Assembly (NCBI GenBank): GCA_002702705.1
Contig: PABH01000015.1
Location: 1 to 32,073 of the forward strand
Direction: 5' to 3'
Origin: Anaerolineaceae bacterium
Lineage (GTDB): Bacteria > Chloroflexota > Anaerolineae > Anaerolineales > Anaerolineaceae
Length of the DNA: 32,073 nucleotides
The stretch's first letter is position 1. Each line of letters opens with the position of its first letter. A model generated the notes under the pieces. It was not told where the DNA came from. It saw only the letters and a list, made by a program, of their open reading frames with translations, and did not search any database. Shown here one piece after another: positions 6,798 to 16,993 of this stretch. A program made the position numbers and the translations under genes.

Positions 6798-9712
6798 TTA
6801 TAAAACTTGTTTTACATTTAAGAAATGATCATTTTCCTCATTTGCTTTTTGGATTGAATCAGCAGAACCCAGAACAACAATTGACCCATTTTTGTTTAGA
6901 TTTTCCAAAATCTCACCAAAGCGATGAAAATCTTCTTCTGTTGAATTAAGGATTTGATCCCGAATAATCTGACGTTCTTCATCACTGATGCCCAGAAGAT
7001 ATCTCAACATGGCGGTATAACCCTTTGCATCTGGCAGCATATAAGAATCCACTTCACCAATTGCACCAATAATGGACTTGGTTAATTCTGTTTCGCCGAG
7101 GTTTAAATTCTTTAGAAAATTTGCGGTCAGATCATAATTTTCGAGAGTCTCCAAAATGTTGGGATCCCGATAGGATAGGAAATTATAAATACCGGACAAA
7201 CGGTCGAAACTGGAAAAACCACCATAAGCACCACCTTGAACGCGAATTTTTTCCCACAACCATGTGCTTCGTAAATATTGGTTAATCACATTGATCGATC
7301 CATTGTGCTGATAACCTAATTGATAAAGATTGGCTCCCTTGCCCACATAATTTACCTGGGAAGGAATAGTTAAACCTTCAGATGTTTCCATTTTCTCTGG
7401 CTGCCAATATTGTAATTGAGTTGGTTCGTCCGGTAATTTTTTAAGAAATTCTAAAAGCGAATTCAAGATGGGTGTTTTTTCCGCGGATTCGATTGTGAAA
7501 TTGCAGACCAGATTGGATTGTTGAATCAATAAGTTGCGAATTTTATGAAAAGTAGTTAATATCGCATCCCACTGTTGGTCGAAGTTATCGGCTAATTTAC
7601 GTATAAAAAATAAATAATCAATTCCGCTCATTTGTTCGGTGACCCAAGCGGCTTCATCATATTGAGCTTTTAATCGATTATTAATTACACGATGACCAGA
7701 TGGGATTAACCCTGCTTCCATACTAGATTTTTCTTCTAAAACCATTTGGCGAATTCGTTCCTTATTGGAAAAATTTGCGGAGGTGAGAATGTCTAATAGT
7801 ATATTCAGCAATTTATCGGTTTGATACGCCTTGGTTTTTCCACGCAGGAATAAATAGGCAGCTGTTTCATCCGGATTTGATTTTTTCGATGTATATAAAT
7901 TGTAATAAATCCCACCCGTTTCACGCCCAATCCGTTGAATTAAACTGACAAAATCTTCTTTATCAGTGCCGGTTTGAAGGAGCGCTTTTGAAAATAACCG
8001 CATATATGGTAAATATTTCTGAGGCAGTGTTTTCAGATCAAATCCTAAATTCAGATAAAGAATACCGCTCGTGAAAAGATCATGATAGAAGACCTTACCT
8101 TTATCTTCCTGGATAATCTCAATGGGTAGGGTACGGGACTTCGGTTCAAGGTCTTCGCGTCTTAAAATAGGGATACTTGCCAAAGCTTCCGCTGAATCGG
8201 GAGTTTCTTGTAATTGTTTTAAATAACGTGCATTTTGGATAGTTTTATTAATTTCCTCTTGTGTCATGGCGTTTTTGGTAGCCAATAACCGGTTACTCTC
8301 TTTTTCTTCTCGTTGTTTGGCCAGGGTTGTATCCGGCTGCATAATGACTGTGGTGCGGTGGGTATTATTAATAAAATATTTTTGAATTAATCTTTCAAAG
8401 AATTTATCTCCTGATTCCAACTTCTGTTTAATCGAAGATAAGGGTGCTTCAAAAGCTATTGGCGTGATTGGATCCCGGTCATACAACCAATTGGTTAAGG
8501 ATCGCAGCATGATGGCAATTCCGCGTGGAAATGAGCCAGTATTGTTTTCCCGTAAATTGAATTCAATGGTATTTAATGAGGCATCAATCGTATTTTTATC
8601 AATTCCATTTTTTGCAATTTGTTTTAAGGTTTCCAGAATGAGGGCCCCTACCAGGTCAAGGTCTTTACTTTGGATCCCTCGCATACCTGTGGAAAACATC
8701 ATTTGACGGTATTCCTTACTTAAACCAGAGCCAACCAAATCTTCTCCAAGGCCAGATTCAAGTAATGTTTTTCGCAGTGGTGAAGCAGGGGTACCAATCA
8801 AAATATGATCCAAAATTCCCAAACCCAATACCAATTCTGGATCATCTCCCTCAGGTAATAACCAATTAACGGTTAGATAGGATTTACCAGATTCACCGGA
8901 TTCACCAGCGTCGTACGGCAATACTTTTCGAAGTGGTTTATCAAAGTGAGGTTGTAAAGGTAAGGATGAATTGACAGAAATGGCATCAAAACCAGATAAA
9001 TAAACATCTAAGAGCTTTAAGCGTTGGGTTGGATCATCATCCCCATAAAAGAATATTCTGGCATTGGAGGGGTGATAAAAGGTCTCGTGAAATTTTTTAA
9101 ATTTATGATAGGTAAGATCAGGTATGACCTCCGGGTCGCCACCGGATTGAAGCCCGTAGGGGGTATCAGGAAAAAGGGACATTTGACTTTCGTCTCCTAA
9201 GATGTCATCCGGAGAGGAATAAGCCCCTTTCATTTCGTTAAAAACTACACCTTTAAATTTCATAGCGTCTTCCACATTTTCTAAGGTGTAGTGCCAACCT
9301 TCTTGCATTAAGGTTTGTTCTGAGATCAAGGGATAAAAAACTGCATCCAGGTAAACATCAATCAAGTTATAAAAATCTTGCAAATTGGTGCTGGCCACAG
9401 GATAACAGGTTTTGTCAGGATAAGTAAAAGCATTCAAGAAGGTATTGAGCGAGCCTTTGATCAACTCGACAAATGGTTCTTTCACCGGATATTTTCGGGA
9501 GCCACATAGGACAGAGTGTTCCATGATATGGGGTAAGCCGGTTGAATCATCAGGTGGGGTGCGAAAAGTAATACCAAATACTTTATTTTCATCGTCATTG
9601 GAGATTGACATTAATTCTGCACCAGTTTTTTTGTGTTTGTAAATGGTGACGATACTATTAATTTCGGATACTTTTTTTGTTCAACTTGAATAAAACCGTG
9701 TAATTCGCTCAT
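6798..9712 (-). pseudogene. M16C metallopeptidase, presequence protease (PreP/Cym1) homologue, with an N-terminal frameshift
   Basis: The main frame (6798-9611) codes for 937 residues with the inverse zinc motif HxxEH (H28-I-M-E-H32) and a downstream NEMKG glutamate (E126), then the long two-half M16C architecture that degrades signal or presequence peptides in bacteria and organelles. Family members begin about 35 residues earlier. Those residues are present: an ATG at 9710-9712 with an AGAGGA ribosome site encodes MSELHGFIQVEQK, and from about 9670 the main frame supplies VSEINSIVTIYKHKKTGAEL in front of MSISNDD. The two parts are out of register by one base at a run of seven A (minus strand, 9672-9678); eight would restore one ORF of about 970 codons. 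Either a sequencing indel or a real inactivating or slippage site; apart from this, the gene looks intact. Confidence 0.8.
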
Positions 9713-9804
9713 TGGTTCCTCTTTAAATCTATATAATTCTTCATTCTTTATAACACAACCCTGGTGTTCTGAGGAATGAGAAAGTTGGACAAATTTATGA
9801 ATTT

Positions 9805-9830
9805 AAAAAAAGCTAACTTTTTAGGTTAGC
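9805..9830 (-). terminator. Intrinsic terminator of the tat operon
   Basis: Minus strand: GCTAAC and GTTAGC (complements of 9825-9830 and 9812-9817) form a 6-bp stem with a 7-base loop, followed by seven T (9805-9811). Confidence 0.7.
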
Positions 9831-9840
9831 CTTGAGAAGG

Positions 9841-10485
9841 TTATTTGGATGACTTAGGCATTGTGGCAAAAATATAATCCCAAAGTGGGGAACTGACCCC
9901 AAATAGTTGATCGGGATATTTATAATGATGCTGCATATGAAAACGTTTGATCTTTTTCCAGATTCCTTTACGCATAGGAAAATGGTGCGTGGCGTAGTGC
10001 ATCATGTCATAGATTAGGTAACCTGTTAAGAAACCTGCAAAAGTAGGCCCGACCCAGGCTGGTATTTTAAAAACCAAAACAAAAATCAGCCAAAAAAGGA
10101 AATAAAATACAAGCGCTAAAGGGATTGCTAAGGCGGGCGGCATGACCAGACGGGTTTTTACTTTGGGTTGGGCATGATGTACACCATGAAAAAGAAAAGC
10201 CAGGCGCTCTTGCTTTTTTGTTTTAGGTTTGAAGTGAAACAAAAAGCGGTGTAAAACATATTCTGCCAGCGTCCATAACACTAATCCGCCGAAATAACCA
10301 ACAGCAACATAACCAACTGTATTATTAACCTGAAAAGCGATAAAACCACGATAGAGTGCATAAAAAATGACTGGAAGCCAAAGGATTAATACAGTGATCG
10401 GACTAATATGTGTAAAAAACTCTAAAAAATTCGACTTAAAAAGCCGAATGGGCTCTTCACTGTGATCGAGTTCAACCTGGTGCAT
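9841..10485 (-). CDS. Sterol desaturase / fatty acid hydroxylase superfamily membrane protein
   Basis: 214 residues with about four membrane helices and the histidine clusters of the non-haem di-iron hydroxylase family, in order: EYVLHRFLFH, FHGVHHAQPK, HYATHH and FHMQHHYKYPD, followed by FGVSSPLWDYIF. The arrangement is closest to fatty-acid 2-hydroxylase types, which hydroxylate acyl chains of membrane lipids using O2; an O2-dependent enzyme is noteworthy if the organism is an anaerobe. The frame can open at 10503, but AGGAG sits seven bases before the ATG at 10483-10485, so that start is used. It is the last gene of the tat unit, about 30 bases after tatC, and is followed by a terminator. 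Confidence 0.85.
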   Translation of the reverse strand: MHQVELDHSEEPIRLFKSNFLEFFTHISPITVLILWLPVIFYALYRGFIAFQVNNTVGYVAVGYFGGLVLWTLAEYVLHRFLFHFKPKTKKQERLAFLFHGVHHAQPKVKTRLVMPPALAIPLALVFYFLFWLIFVLVFKIPAWVGPTFAGFLTGYLIYDMMHYATHHFPMRKGIWKKIKRFHMQHHYKYPDQLFGVSSPLWDYIFATMPKSSK

Positions 10486-10513
10486 GGCAATTCTCCTAAG
10501 CAATTAGCGTAAT

Positions 10514-11218
10514 TTATTTTGCCAAAAAAGCAAACAGAACACTTAAAAGGTAAAGCAGGAATAGCGGTAACATTAAAATGCCCATATTGACAGGATCAAC
10601 GGTGGGGGTAATGGCTGCAGCAATTACCGCGATGATAACTATTGCGACACGCCACTGTTTTAACATCACTTGTGGGGTCACCAAGTTAAATTTTGCTAAG
10701 GCAAACACAAGGATTGGTAACTCAAAACCAATTCCAAGCCAAAAGATTAAACTCGTAGCAAATTTAATATAACTGGCTAAGCGGGGAGTTGTAGGCACCC
10801 CCAAAAAAGAGATCAGGAATGGAACTGCTGTTGGTAGCATCACATAATATGCAAAAGCTACACCACCCAAGAAAAGAAAGGTAGCAACCGGTAACGTAAT
10901 CCAAATCCAGCGTTTTTCGTTCTTTTTTAAACCAGGGGCTAAAAATGCTAATATTTCTCCGATGATAACTGGAAAGGCTAGTGTAAACCCTGCTAATAAA
11001 GAAAGACGCATAAAAACAGAAATATTTTCCGTGATTTCAATCGATTGTAAGTTTTCTACTCCCCCAATTGGAATGGTTATAAAATCCAATAAATAGGGCA
11101 CTAATGCAAACCCTACCAGGGTAGTAATTGCCATAGCAATTGCAGCAACAAATATTCTTTTTCTTAATTCATTAAGATGGCCCCATATAGATAATAAGGG
11201 CGAAGTTTCAGAACTCAT
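10514..11218 (-). CDS. tatC: Twin-arginine translocase subunit TatC
   Basis: 234 residues, six predicted membrane helices. The N-terminal signature SPLLSIWGHLNELRKRIFVA is the conserved TatC cytoplasmic loop that recognises twin-arginine signals, and FLAPGLKKNEKRW (about 90-102) is the second conserved cytoplasmic loop, followed by FAYYVMLPTAVPFL. TatC is the receptor core of the Tat pathway for exporting folded proteins. The start codon lies five bases downstream of the tatB stop and has no clear ribosome site of its own, so translation is probably coupled. Operon order is tatA-tatB-tatC-hydroxylase. Confidence 0.95.
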   Translation of the reverse strand: MSSETSPLLSIWGHLNELRKRIFVAAIAMAITTLVGFALVPYLLDFITIPIGGVENLQSIEITENISVFMRLSLLAGFTLAFPVIIGEILAFLAPGLKKNEKRWIWITLPVATFLFLGGVAFAYYVMLPTAVPFLISFLGVPTTPRLASYIKFATSLIFWLGIGFELPILVFALAKFNLVTPQVMLKQWRVAIVIIAVIAAAITPTVDPVNMGILMLPLFLLYLLSVLFAFLAK

Positions 11219-11223
11219 ACGGT

Positions 11224-11667
11224 TTATAAATCTGTGCTTTCGTTGGGAGGATTTTGTGAGACTTCGTTTACAGGTTCGGTTGGTTCATTAACCGCTTCGT
11301 CTGTTGGTTTATTTTTCAGGATGGAATTTTCGGATGTGTTATCCGGGTTTATATCTTTTTGATAGGGCCTTGGTTGAGAGGGGGTATATGTTGCGGAAAT
11401 ATTCCCAATATCCTTAAAAGAATCGCGGGTCTTTTTAATTTCTTTAATATCTTCTTCAAGTCCTGCTTCCCTTACCAATCGAGTAGGCAGTTCACGCAGT
11501 TCTTTTGAAGTGTCCATAATGGTCGTCCAGAGGGGGGATTTGACCGCTTTACGGATAAATCTCCCCAATTTCTGGGCTGAGTCAACCATTTGTTTCGGGC
11601 CTAAAACTACGATCATAATAATTAATATGAAAGCAATTTCCATTGGGCCAAAATTTAAAAAATTCAT
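11224..11667 (-). CDS. tatB: Sec-independent translocase protein TatB-like
   Basis: 147 residues: one N-terminal membrane helix (FGPMEIAFILIIMIVVLGPKQM), an amphipathic helix starting at the GPKQ hinge, then a charged, disordered tail rich in Glu, Asn, Pro and Thr. The FGPxE start and long tail are the TatA/B layout, and the length and the separate short TatA upstream favour TatB. It cooperates with TatC in recognising twin-arginine signal peptides. The only purine-rich match before the ATG is AAGGGA, about 11 bases away. Confidence 0.85.
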   Translation of the reverse strand: MNFLNFGPMEIAFILIIMIVVLGPKQMVDSAQKLGRFIRKAVKSPLWTTIMDTSKELRELPTRLVREAGLEEDIKEIKKTRDSFKDIGNISATYTPSQPRPYQKDINPDNTSENSILKNKPTDEAVNEPTEPVNEVSQNPPNESTDL

Positions 11668-11709
11668 AAGGAATAAATCCCTTTAAGCCAGTAATAGGTT
11701 TTTATCAAT

Positions 11710-11886
11710 TTATTTGTCTTCGGTTTGATCTTCTTCGTCTTTTTTATCGCCTTGTAAACCGTCTTTAAAAGATCGTATACCGCTGCCAAGTTCACCACCA
11801 ATTTTACTGATGCGCCCCACACCGAACAATAAAATGATGATTCCCAGGATAATTACTAATTCTAATGGTCCAAATCGAATGGGCAT
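11710..11886 (-). CDS. tatA: Sec-independent translocase protein TatA
   Basis: A 58-residue ORF. It starts MPIRFGPLELVIILGIIILL, a membrane helix with the conserved FGxxEL start, then the hinge FGVGRISKIGGELGSGIRSFK, the amphipathic helix typical of TatA, and an acidic tail ending EEDQTEDK. TatA multimers form the export passage. AAGGAGAT precedes the ATG at 11884-11886 at good spacing. It is the first gene of the tat unit; a TATAAT-like minus-strand box lies at 11923-11928, though without a convincing -35. Confidence 0.93.
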   Translation of the reverse strand: MPIRFGPLELVIILGIIILLFGVGRISKIGGELGSGIRSFKDGLQGDKKDEEDQTEDK

Positions 11887-12055
11887 GTTTATCTCCTTTT
11901 TACAACACTATTAATTGAATCTATTATAGCACTAAACATTATTGGAGGATTAGTATCTTAATAATCCTTCATAATTTGTTATTAATAACTTAATTCTTTA
12001 TCAAGAATTTTACCAGTAACTGGCGTTCCAAAGAACAAAGAAAAACCAAAAAGAA

Positions 12056-13105
12056 TTAAGTTTTTGTTTCCTGTTCGACAAAAATCGTTTGGGTTGGAAA
12101 GGCAAATTCTATATTTTCCTTGGCGAAACTTTCATATAGTTGAATAAGGATTTTTTCTTGTGTATCCAGATGAAATTGCAGATCAGAGGATTCAACATAA
12201 TAAGAAAATTCAAAATCTATTGAAAAATCACCAAAGTTTGTCAGGTTAGCCCGTTCAAAGGTGATTGATTCAAAGGAAGAGATGATATTTTTGATGGTTT
12301 CCGGAATGGTTTTTAATTGACTCGGTGAGGTTTGATACGTTACGCCTACTTTAATTCCCACGCGCCGTCGATCCATACGTTTAAAGTTTTGAATTCGACT
12401 GTTCAGAAGATCAGAGTTTGAAAATATCAATTGCTCTCCGGAAACACTTCGCAGGCGTGTGCTTTTGAGACCAATATGCTCAACAGAACCTGAAAAATCT
12501 CCCACTGAAATAAAATCTCCAATCATAAATGGTTTATCAAGGGCAATCGTAACGGAGGAGAAAAGATCTTCCAAGATGTTTTGAACTGCTAACCCGACCG
12601 CAATACCGCCAATCCCTAGACTGGCAATTAAAGCGGTGATATCTATCGAAGGAATGCTATCTAATACAAGTATTAAAATCACACTCCAGATAAAAATTTT
12701 TCCGATGGTATTGATGATACTTAAATTCGTTTTTTGCCTGCCATTTGACTGGTCAATATTTCTTTCCATAAACCAATATTTAAAAGCAGCCGCTGCCCAA
12801 AAACCAACTTGCAACCATAAAGTGATAATCATGATTACATTAAAGGTTTGATTAACATTTTGGGGTAACTTTAAAAATTTACTACCAATGTATATGGATA
12901 AGATTAATAAAAATAATGTTTTGGAGTTATCGATAATATTCCAAATTAAATCATCTACAGCTGTATTGGTCTTTGTTACCATGTTTTTTAATCGCTGAGA
13001 TACTAAACGAAGAAAAATCTTTAGTAAAATATAAGTGAGGATCGCTATCCCCAAGCTGATAAACCAAAATAATACCGAATTCCCATAAAGTACTAAATTT
13101 AACAT
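12056..13105 (-). CDS. MscS-family mechanosensitive ion channel
   Basis: 349 residues. Four to five membrane helices span about residues 10-195; the pore helix is ALIASLGIGGIAVGLAVQNILEDLFSS (about 157-185, the TM3 region with the A/G pattern of MscS), followed by the beta domain LDKPFMIGDFISVGDFSGSVEHIGLKSTRLRS and a C-terminal alpha/beta domain ending in IEFAFPTQTIFV, a hallmark of the family. These channels release osmolytes on hypo-osmotic shock. GGAGG lies five bases before the ATG at 13103-13105. It is divergent from the DUF1028 gene. Confidence 0.93.
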   Translation of the reverse strand: MLNLVLYGNSVLFWFISLGIAILTYILLKIFLRLVSQRLKNMVTKTNTAVDDLIWNIIDNSKTLFLLILSIYIGSKFLKLPQNVNQTFNVIMIITLWLQVGFWAAAAFKYWFMERNIDQSNGRQKTNLSIINTIGKIFIWSVILILVLDSIPSIDITALIASLGIGGIAVGLAVQNILEDLFSSVTIALDKPFMIGDFISVGDFSGSVEHIGLKSTRLRSVSGEQLIFSNSDLLNSRIQNFKRMDRRRVGIKVGVTYQTSPSQLKTIPETIKNIISSFESITFERANLTNFGDFSIDFEFSYYVESSDLQFHLDTQEKILIQLYESFAKENIEFAFPTQTIFVEQETKT

Positions 13106-13187
13106 TTATGCCCTCCAAATTTATTGTAGTATATATTTTAACATATCGATTTTTTTATAATGGATGAGTGATTTTTTAGGAGAAGAT

Positions 13188-14117
13188 ATGTCTATCCAAA
13201 AACGATTTCCTTTTGCGCATACATTTTCTATTGTGGCTCGAGACCCTAATACTGGTCAGATGGGAGTAGCGGTTCAATCCCATTGGTTTTCCGTTGGTTC
13301 TTTGGTGACTTGGGGACGAGCCGGCGTAGGTGTGATTGCTACACAAGCAATGGTAGAAGTAAGTTACGGTCCATTAGGTCTAGGATTAATGGCTGAAGGG
13401 AAGACAGCATCTGAGGCATTAACTTGTTTAAAAGAAAAGGATTCTGGAAAAGCAATCAGGCAGGTTGCTATGATCGATGTTCAAGGAAATGTGGCAGTTC
13501 ATACGGGTGAGCGATGTATCCAATCCGCCGGACATAAAGCAGGTGAAAATTATTCCGTTCAGGCGAATATGATGGATAATGAATCCGTTTGGCCTGCTAT
13601 GGCGGAGGCATTTGAAAAGAGTTCGGGAACTTTATCCGAACGTTTATTAGTGGCATTGGAAGCGGCACAATTTGCTGGAGGAGATGTACGTGGAAAACAA
13701 AGCGCTGCCATGTTAATTGTGGATGGTAATAAAAAAGAAATGGAATGGGAAGGTGTTTTATTAGATTTGAGAGTGGAAGACCACCCAGAACCTATCCAGG
13801 AACTAAGGCGTTTGGTTACCTTACATAATGCGTATGAATTAATGAACGAAGGAGATGCATGTTTGGGTGCTGGAAAAACCAATGAGGCTTTAATGAAGTA
13901 TGAGAAAGCAGCAAGTTTGGCACCACAAATCCTTGAATTGCCTTTTTGGCACGCGGTTACAATGGCAGAAATCGGAAAAGTGGATGAAGCATTACCAATC
14001 TTTCACCAGATTTTTGAAGCGGATCTGCAGTGGAAAAAATTACTTCAACGTTTACCGGAAGCGGGTTTGTTTAATGTAGATCGCAGTGTATTGGATCGAA
14101 TTTTACAGCTCGTGTAA
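13188..14117 (+). CDS. DUF1028 protein with C-terminal TPR-like repeats
   Basis: 309 residues from the ATG at 13188-13190, which has AGGAG nearby; an upstream ATG at 13164 lacks one. Residues about 5-215 are the DUF1028 domain, an Ntn-hydrolase-like fold: FAHTFSIVARDPNTGQMGVA, then VGVIATQAMVEVSYGPLGLGLMAEGKTASEAL, with ERCIQSAGH and AAQFAGGDVRGKQSAAMLIV. The C-terminal 90 residues (HNAYELMNEGDACLGAGKTNEALMKYEKAASLAPQ, then AEIGKVDEALPIFHQI) have the TPR helix spacing. No confirmed enzymatic role is known to me for the family. Confidence 0.88.
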   Translation: MSIQKRFPFAHTFSIVARDPNTGQMGVAVQSHWFSVGSLVTWGRAGVGVIATQAMVEVSYGPLGLGLMAEGKTASEALTCLKEKDSGKAIRQVAMIDVQGNVAVHTGERCIQSAGHKAGENYSVQANMMDNESVWPAMAEAFEKSSGTLSERLLVALEAAQFAGGDVRGKQSAAMLIVDGNKKEMEWEGVLLDLRVEDHPEPIQELRRLVTLHNAYELMNEGDACLGAGKTNEALMKYEKAASLAPQILELPFWHAVTMAEIGKVDEALPIFHQIFEADLQWKKLLQRLPEAGLFNVDRSVLDRILQLV

Positions 14118-14216
14118 AAATTGGTTATGAATGATTGATAAGGAAAGGGTATAATAATACCAACTTGGATTGATATTTCACTTTTTAAGCAATAGGTCTT
14201 TGGAGGAGAAACAAAC

Positions 14217-14861
14217 ATGGCGAATGAACGTCCCATTCGGGTCATGCTGGTTGATGATCATGCCGTAGTACGCAGTGGCCTTGGGGCATTTTTATATGTA
14301 TTTGATGATCTGGAGCTGGTGGCTGAAGCCAAAGATGGCAAAGAAGCGCTTGAGTTATGTGAGACAGTCCAACCGGATGTGATCTTAATGGATTTAATTA
14401 TGCCAGTTATGGATGGTGCTGCTGCAACAAAAGCCATTCGATCAAGATGGCCAAATATTCAAGTAGTCGCCTTAACGAGTTTTAAAGAAGATGATTTGGT
14501 ACAGGGAGCTTTACAGGCGGGTGCGATTGGGTATTTATTAAAAAACATCTCTGCTGATGAATTGGCAGGGGCCATCCGCTCTGCATACGCAGGCAAAGCA
14601 ACATTAGCTCCTGAAGCAGCGCAGGCATTAATTCATGCAGCCATACGTCCGGAAAAACCGGATTATGGATTAACTTCAAGAGAAAATGAAGTGTTGGTTT
14701 TAATGACAGATGGATTAAGTAATGTGGAAATTGCTGAACGATTGGTTGTAAGCAGATCTACAGTTAAATTTCATGTAAGCAGTATTTTGTCCAAACTAGG
14801 AGTATCCAGCCGAACAGAAGCAGTTGCGCTGGCATTACAACAAAAATTGGTGGTTAAGTAA
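14217..14861 (+). CDS. NarL/LuxR-type response regulator
   Basis: 214 residues. The receiver domain has acidic pair Asp13-Asp14, phospho-acceptor Asp59 ([13 protein letters not shown]), a conserved Thr in VVALTSF and Lys in GYLLKNI. The C-terminal part is a GerE/LuxR helix-turn-helix: [63 protein letters not shown] lies upstream of the ATG. There is no histidine kinase beside it, so the partner is elsewhere. It most resembles the LiaR/DegU/VraR branch, and LiaF-like proteins are 8-12 kb away; a link between them is only an idea. Confidence 0.9.
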   Translation: MANERPIRVMLVDDHAVVRSGLGAFLYVFDDLELVAEAKDGKEALELCETVQPDVILMDLIMPVMDGAAATKAIRSRWPNIQVVALTSFKEDDLVQGALQAGAIGYLLKNISADELAGAIRSAYAGKATLAPEAAQALIHAAIRPEKPDYGLTSRENEVLVLMTDGLSNVEIAERLVVSRSTVKFHVSSILSKLGVSSRTEAVALALQQKLVVK

Positions 14862-14890
14862 AAAGAGCCGCTCAGATGAGCGGCTCTTTT
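14861..14890. terminator. Bidirectional intrinsic terminator between the response regulator and fhs
   Basis: A 13-bp perfect stem, AAAAGAGCCGCTC / GAGCGGCTCTTTT (14861-14873 and 14878-14890), with loop AGAT, continuing into a T-run to 14893. It ends both converging genes and overlaps the response-regulator stop codon. Confidence 0.92.
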
Positions 14891-14902
14891 TTTGTATTTT
14901 GG

Positions 14903-16825
14903 TTAGAAGAGGCCGAGCACCTCGCCAGTATCCGGATCAAGATCGACATCATAAAAAGAGGGGCGCGTTGGCAAACCTGGCATGGTCTGCATTGTTCCTA
15001 AGAGCGGATACAAAAATCCAGCACCAACTGAGGCGCGAATATCTCGCACTGGAATGCGGAAACCAGTTGGTACCCCTTTTAATTTAGGATCATGACTAAT
15101 GGAGAGATGTGTTTTTGCCATACACATTGGGTTATGTGAAAAGCCGAGGCGTTCATATTCGGCAATCCGTTCTTCTGCTTGAGGAGAATAGTCAACCCCA
15201 TCGGCACCATAGATTTCTCTGGCAATCGTTTCGATTTTTTCTTTTATACTGCTTTCGAGTGGGTAAAGGAATTTAAAGTCATTTGGTTTTTCGGCAGCAG
15301 CAATGACCGCTTTTGCTAAAGCGACAGCTCCTTCTCCGCCATATTCCCAGTGTTCTGAAACCACTGCATCCTCTGCGCCACCAATTTCCACAGCAGCTTT
15401 GCGGACAAGATCAGCTTCTGCTTGTGTATCTGTATAAAAGCGGTTTACAGCAACCACAACTCGCACACCAAATTTTTTGGCGATTTTGATGTGGTGTAAC
15501 AAGTTAGGTAAGCCTGCTTCCAGCAGTTCTAGATTTTCGTTTGTGTAAGCAAAATCGAGCGGTTTTCCGGCTTTGACCTCAGGGCCACCCCCGTGCATTT
15601 TTAAAGCGCGAATGGTTGCGACTAAAACAACAACATCCGGAACAAGGTTGGAATAACGGCATTTGATATTAAAGAATTTTTCCATGCCCATATCTGCACC
15701 AAATCCTGATTCCGTGACAACATAATCAGCAAGTTTTAATGCGATCTTATCTGCCAGGATGGAACTATTTCCATGAGCAATGTTCGCAAAGGGGCCAGCA
15801 TGCACAAATACAGGCGTACCTTCTAAGGTTTGCATTAAAGTGGGTTTGATGGCATCTTTCATTAATACTGTCAAGGCGCCTGCAACCCCCAGATCATCCA
15901 CATTGATTGCTTCGCCTTGTTTATTGGTGCCAATCACCATTCTACCAAATCGTTTTCGCATGTCACGTAGATCCGTGGTGAGGGCAAGCACTGCCATAAT
16001 TTCACTTGCTACGGTAATATCAAATCCGGTTTTTCTGGTAAAACCTTTTTCACTGGGGCTTTCCCCTACGGTAATCCCACGTAAAAAGCGGTCATTGGTA
16101 TCAATTACTCGCCGCCAGGTGATTGAATCCGGATCAATATCTAAACGAACAAATCGACTGCGTTCTTCGGGTGTCATTTCATCCGGGTCGGTTTTATCGA
16201 TACCTAACTTTTCAAGGCGTTCTTTCATATTGATCGCGAAATGGCGTTTCCCCTGTTTGTCTTTTGGGAATAGACGGCTATAAAGCTGATCATCGGTTTG
16301 AGTGGCTTCATGGAACATGCGGGCGTCGATTGCAGCGGCAAGCAGATTGTTGGCAGCTGTGATGGCATGAATATCACCGGTCAAGTGTAAATTAAATTCA
16401 TCCATAGGAACGACTTGGCTATATCCACCACCTGCAGCACCACCTTTAATACCAAAAGTTGGGCCCTGACTTGGTTGTCGAATACAGGTAATAACAGATT
16501 TGTTTAAATGTGCTCCCAATGCTTGACTCAAGCCGACGGTGGTTGTGGTTTTTCCTTCACCTAATGGGGTAGGAGTAATGGCAGTCACGTCAATATACTT
16601 CCCATTTGGTATATCTTTTAACCTTTCCAAAACATCCAGTTTGACTTTAGCTTTGTAATCCCCATATAATTCAATTTCACTTGGTAACAAACCAAGTTCC
16701 TCAGCAACAACGCTGATCGGTTTCATTTCTGCAGCCTTAGCAATTTCAATATCTGACGGAACTGGTGTTACTCGTTTTAATGGAATTGGCGTAAAAGCAC
16801 GACCTTCTTGGGACTTTGCACTCAT
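14903..16825 (-). CDS. fhs: Formate-tetrahydrofolate ligase, long MTHFD1-like form
   Basis: 640 residues from the preferred start at 16823-16825, which has GGAG eight bases upstream; the frame opens at 16903. The enzyme makes 10-formyl-THF from formate, ATP and tetrahydrofolate (methyl branch of the Wood-Ljungdahl pathway, or purine and formyl-Met supply). Key motifs: P-loop [13 protein letters not shown] (about 84-95), [34 protein letters not shown]-type [29 protein letters not shown], and the C-terminal [21 protein letters not shown]. Typical bacterial FTHFS is about 555 residues; this one has the extra [18 protein letters not shown] and [20 protein letters not shown] segments that I recall from eukaryotic C1-THF synthases. 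No other folate genes lie beside it. Confidence 0.95.
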   Translation of the reverse strand: MSAKSQEGRAFTPIPLKRVTPVPSDIEIAKAAEMKPISVVAEELGLLPSEIELYGDYKAKVKLDVLERLKDIPNGKYIDVTAITPTPLGEGKTTTTVGLSQALGAHLNKSVITCIRQPSQGPTFGIKGGAAGGGYSQVVPMDEFNLHLTGDIHAITAANNLLAAAIDARMFHEATQTDDQLYSRLFPKDKQGKRHFAINMKERLEKLGIDKTDPDEMTPEERSRFVRLDIDPDSITWRRVIDTNDRFLRGITVGESPSEKGFTRKTGFDITVASEIMAVLALTTDLRDMRKRFGRMVIGTNKQGEAINVDDLGVAGALTVLMKDAIKPTLMQTLEGTPVFVHAGPFANIAHGNSSILADKIALKLADYVVTESGFGADMGMEKFFNIKCRYSNLVPDVVVLVATIRALKMHGGGPEVKAGKPLDFAYTNENLELLEAGLPNLLHHIKIAKKFGVRVVVAVNRFYTDTQAEADLVRKAAVEIGGAEDAVVSEHWEYGGEGAVALAKAVIAAAEKPNDFKFLYPLESSIKEKIETIAREIYGADGVDYSPQAEERIAEYERLGFSHNPMCMAKTHLSISHDPKLKGVPTGFRIPVRDIRASVGAGFLYPLLGTMQTMPGLPTRPSFYDVDLDPDTGEVLGLF

Positions 16826-16993
16826 AGAGACACTCCTTTCAAAGTGACCATAATAATGTTGATAAACGGTAGATTTTATTGTGAAAACAAAAATGGATAC
16901 CAATAATGGGTAATTCTATTAAATGTCAGACAGCTTAAAAAAGCAAGTGAAAAGATTAACCATTATGTGATAAATTGTGAATGAATTGAAAAT

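Noticed and set aside
15780-16283. A 167-residue plus-strand ORF inside fhs
   Set aside because: Antisense shadow of the strongly conserved fhs gene, with no ribosome site or family resemblance.
16826-16903. Longer start of fhs at 16903
   Set aside because: The extra 26 residues have no resemblance to the family, while GGAG stands before the ATG at 16823-16825.
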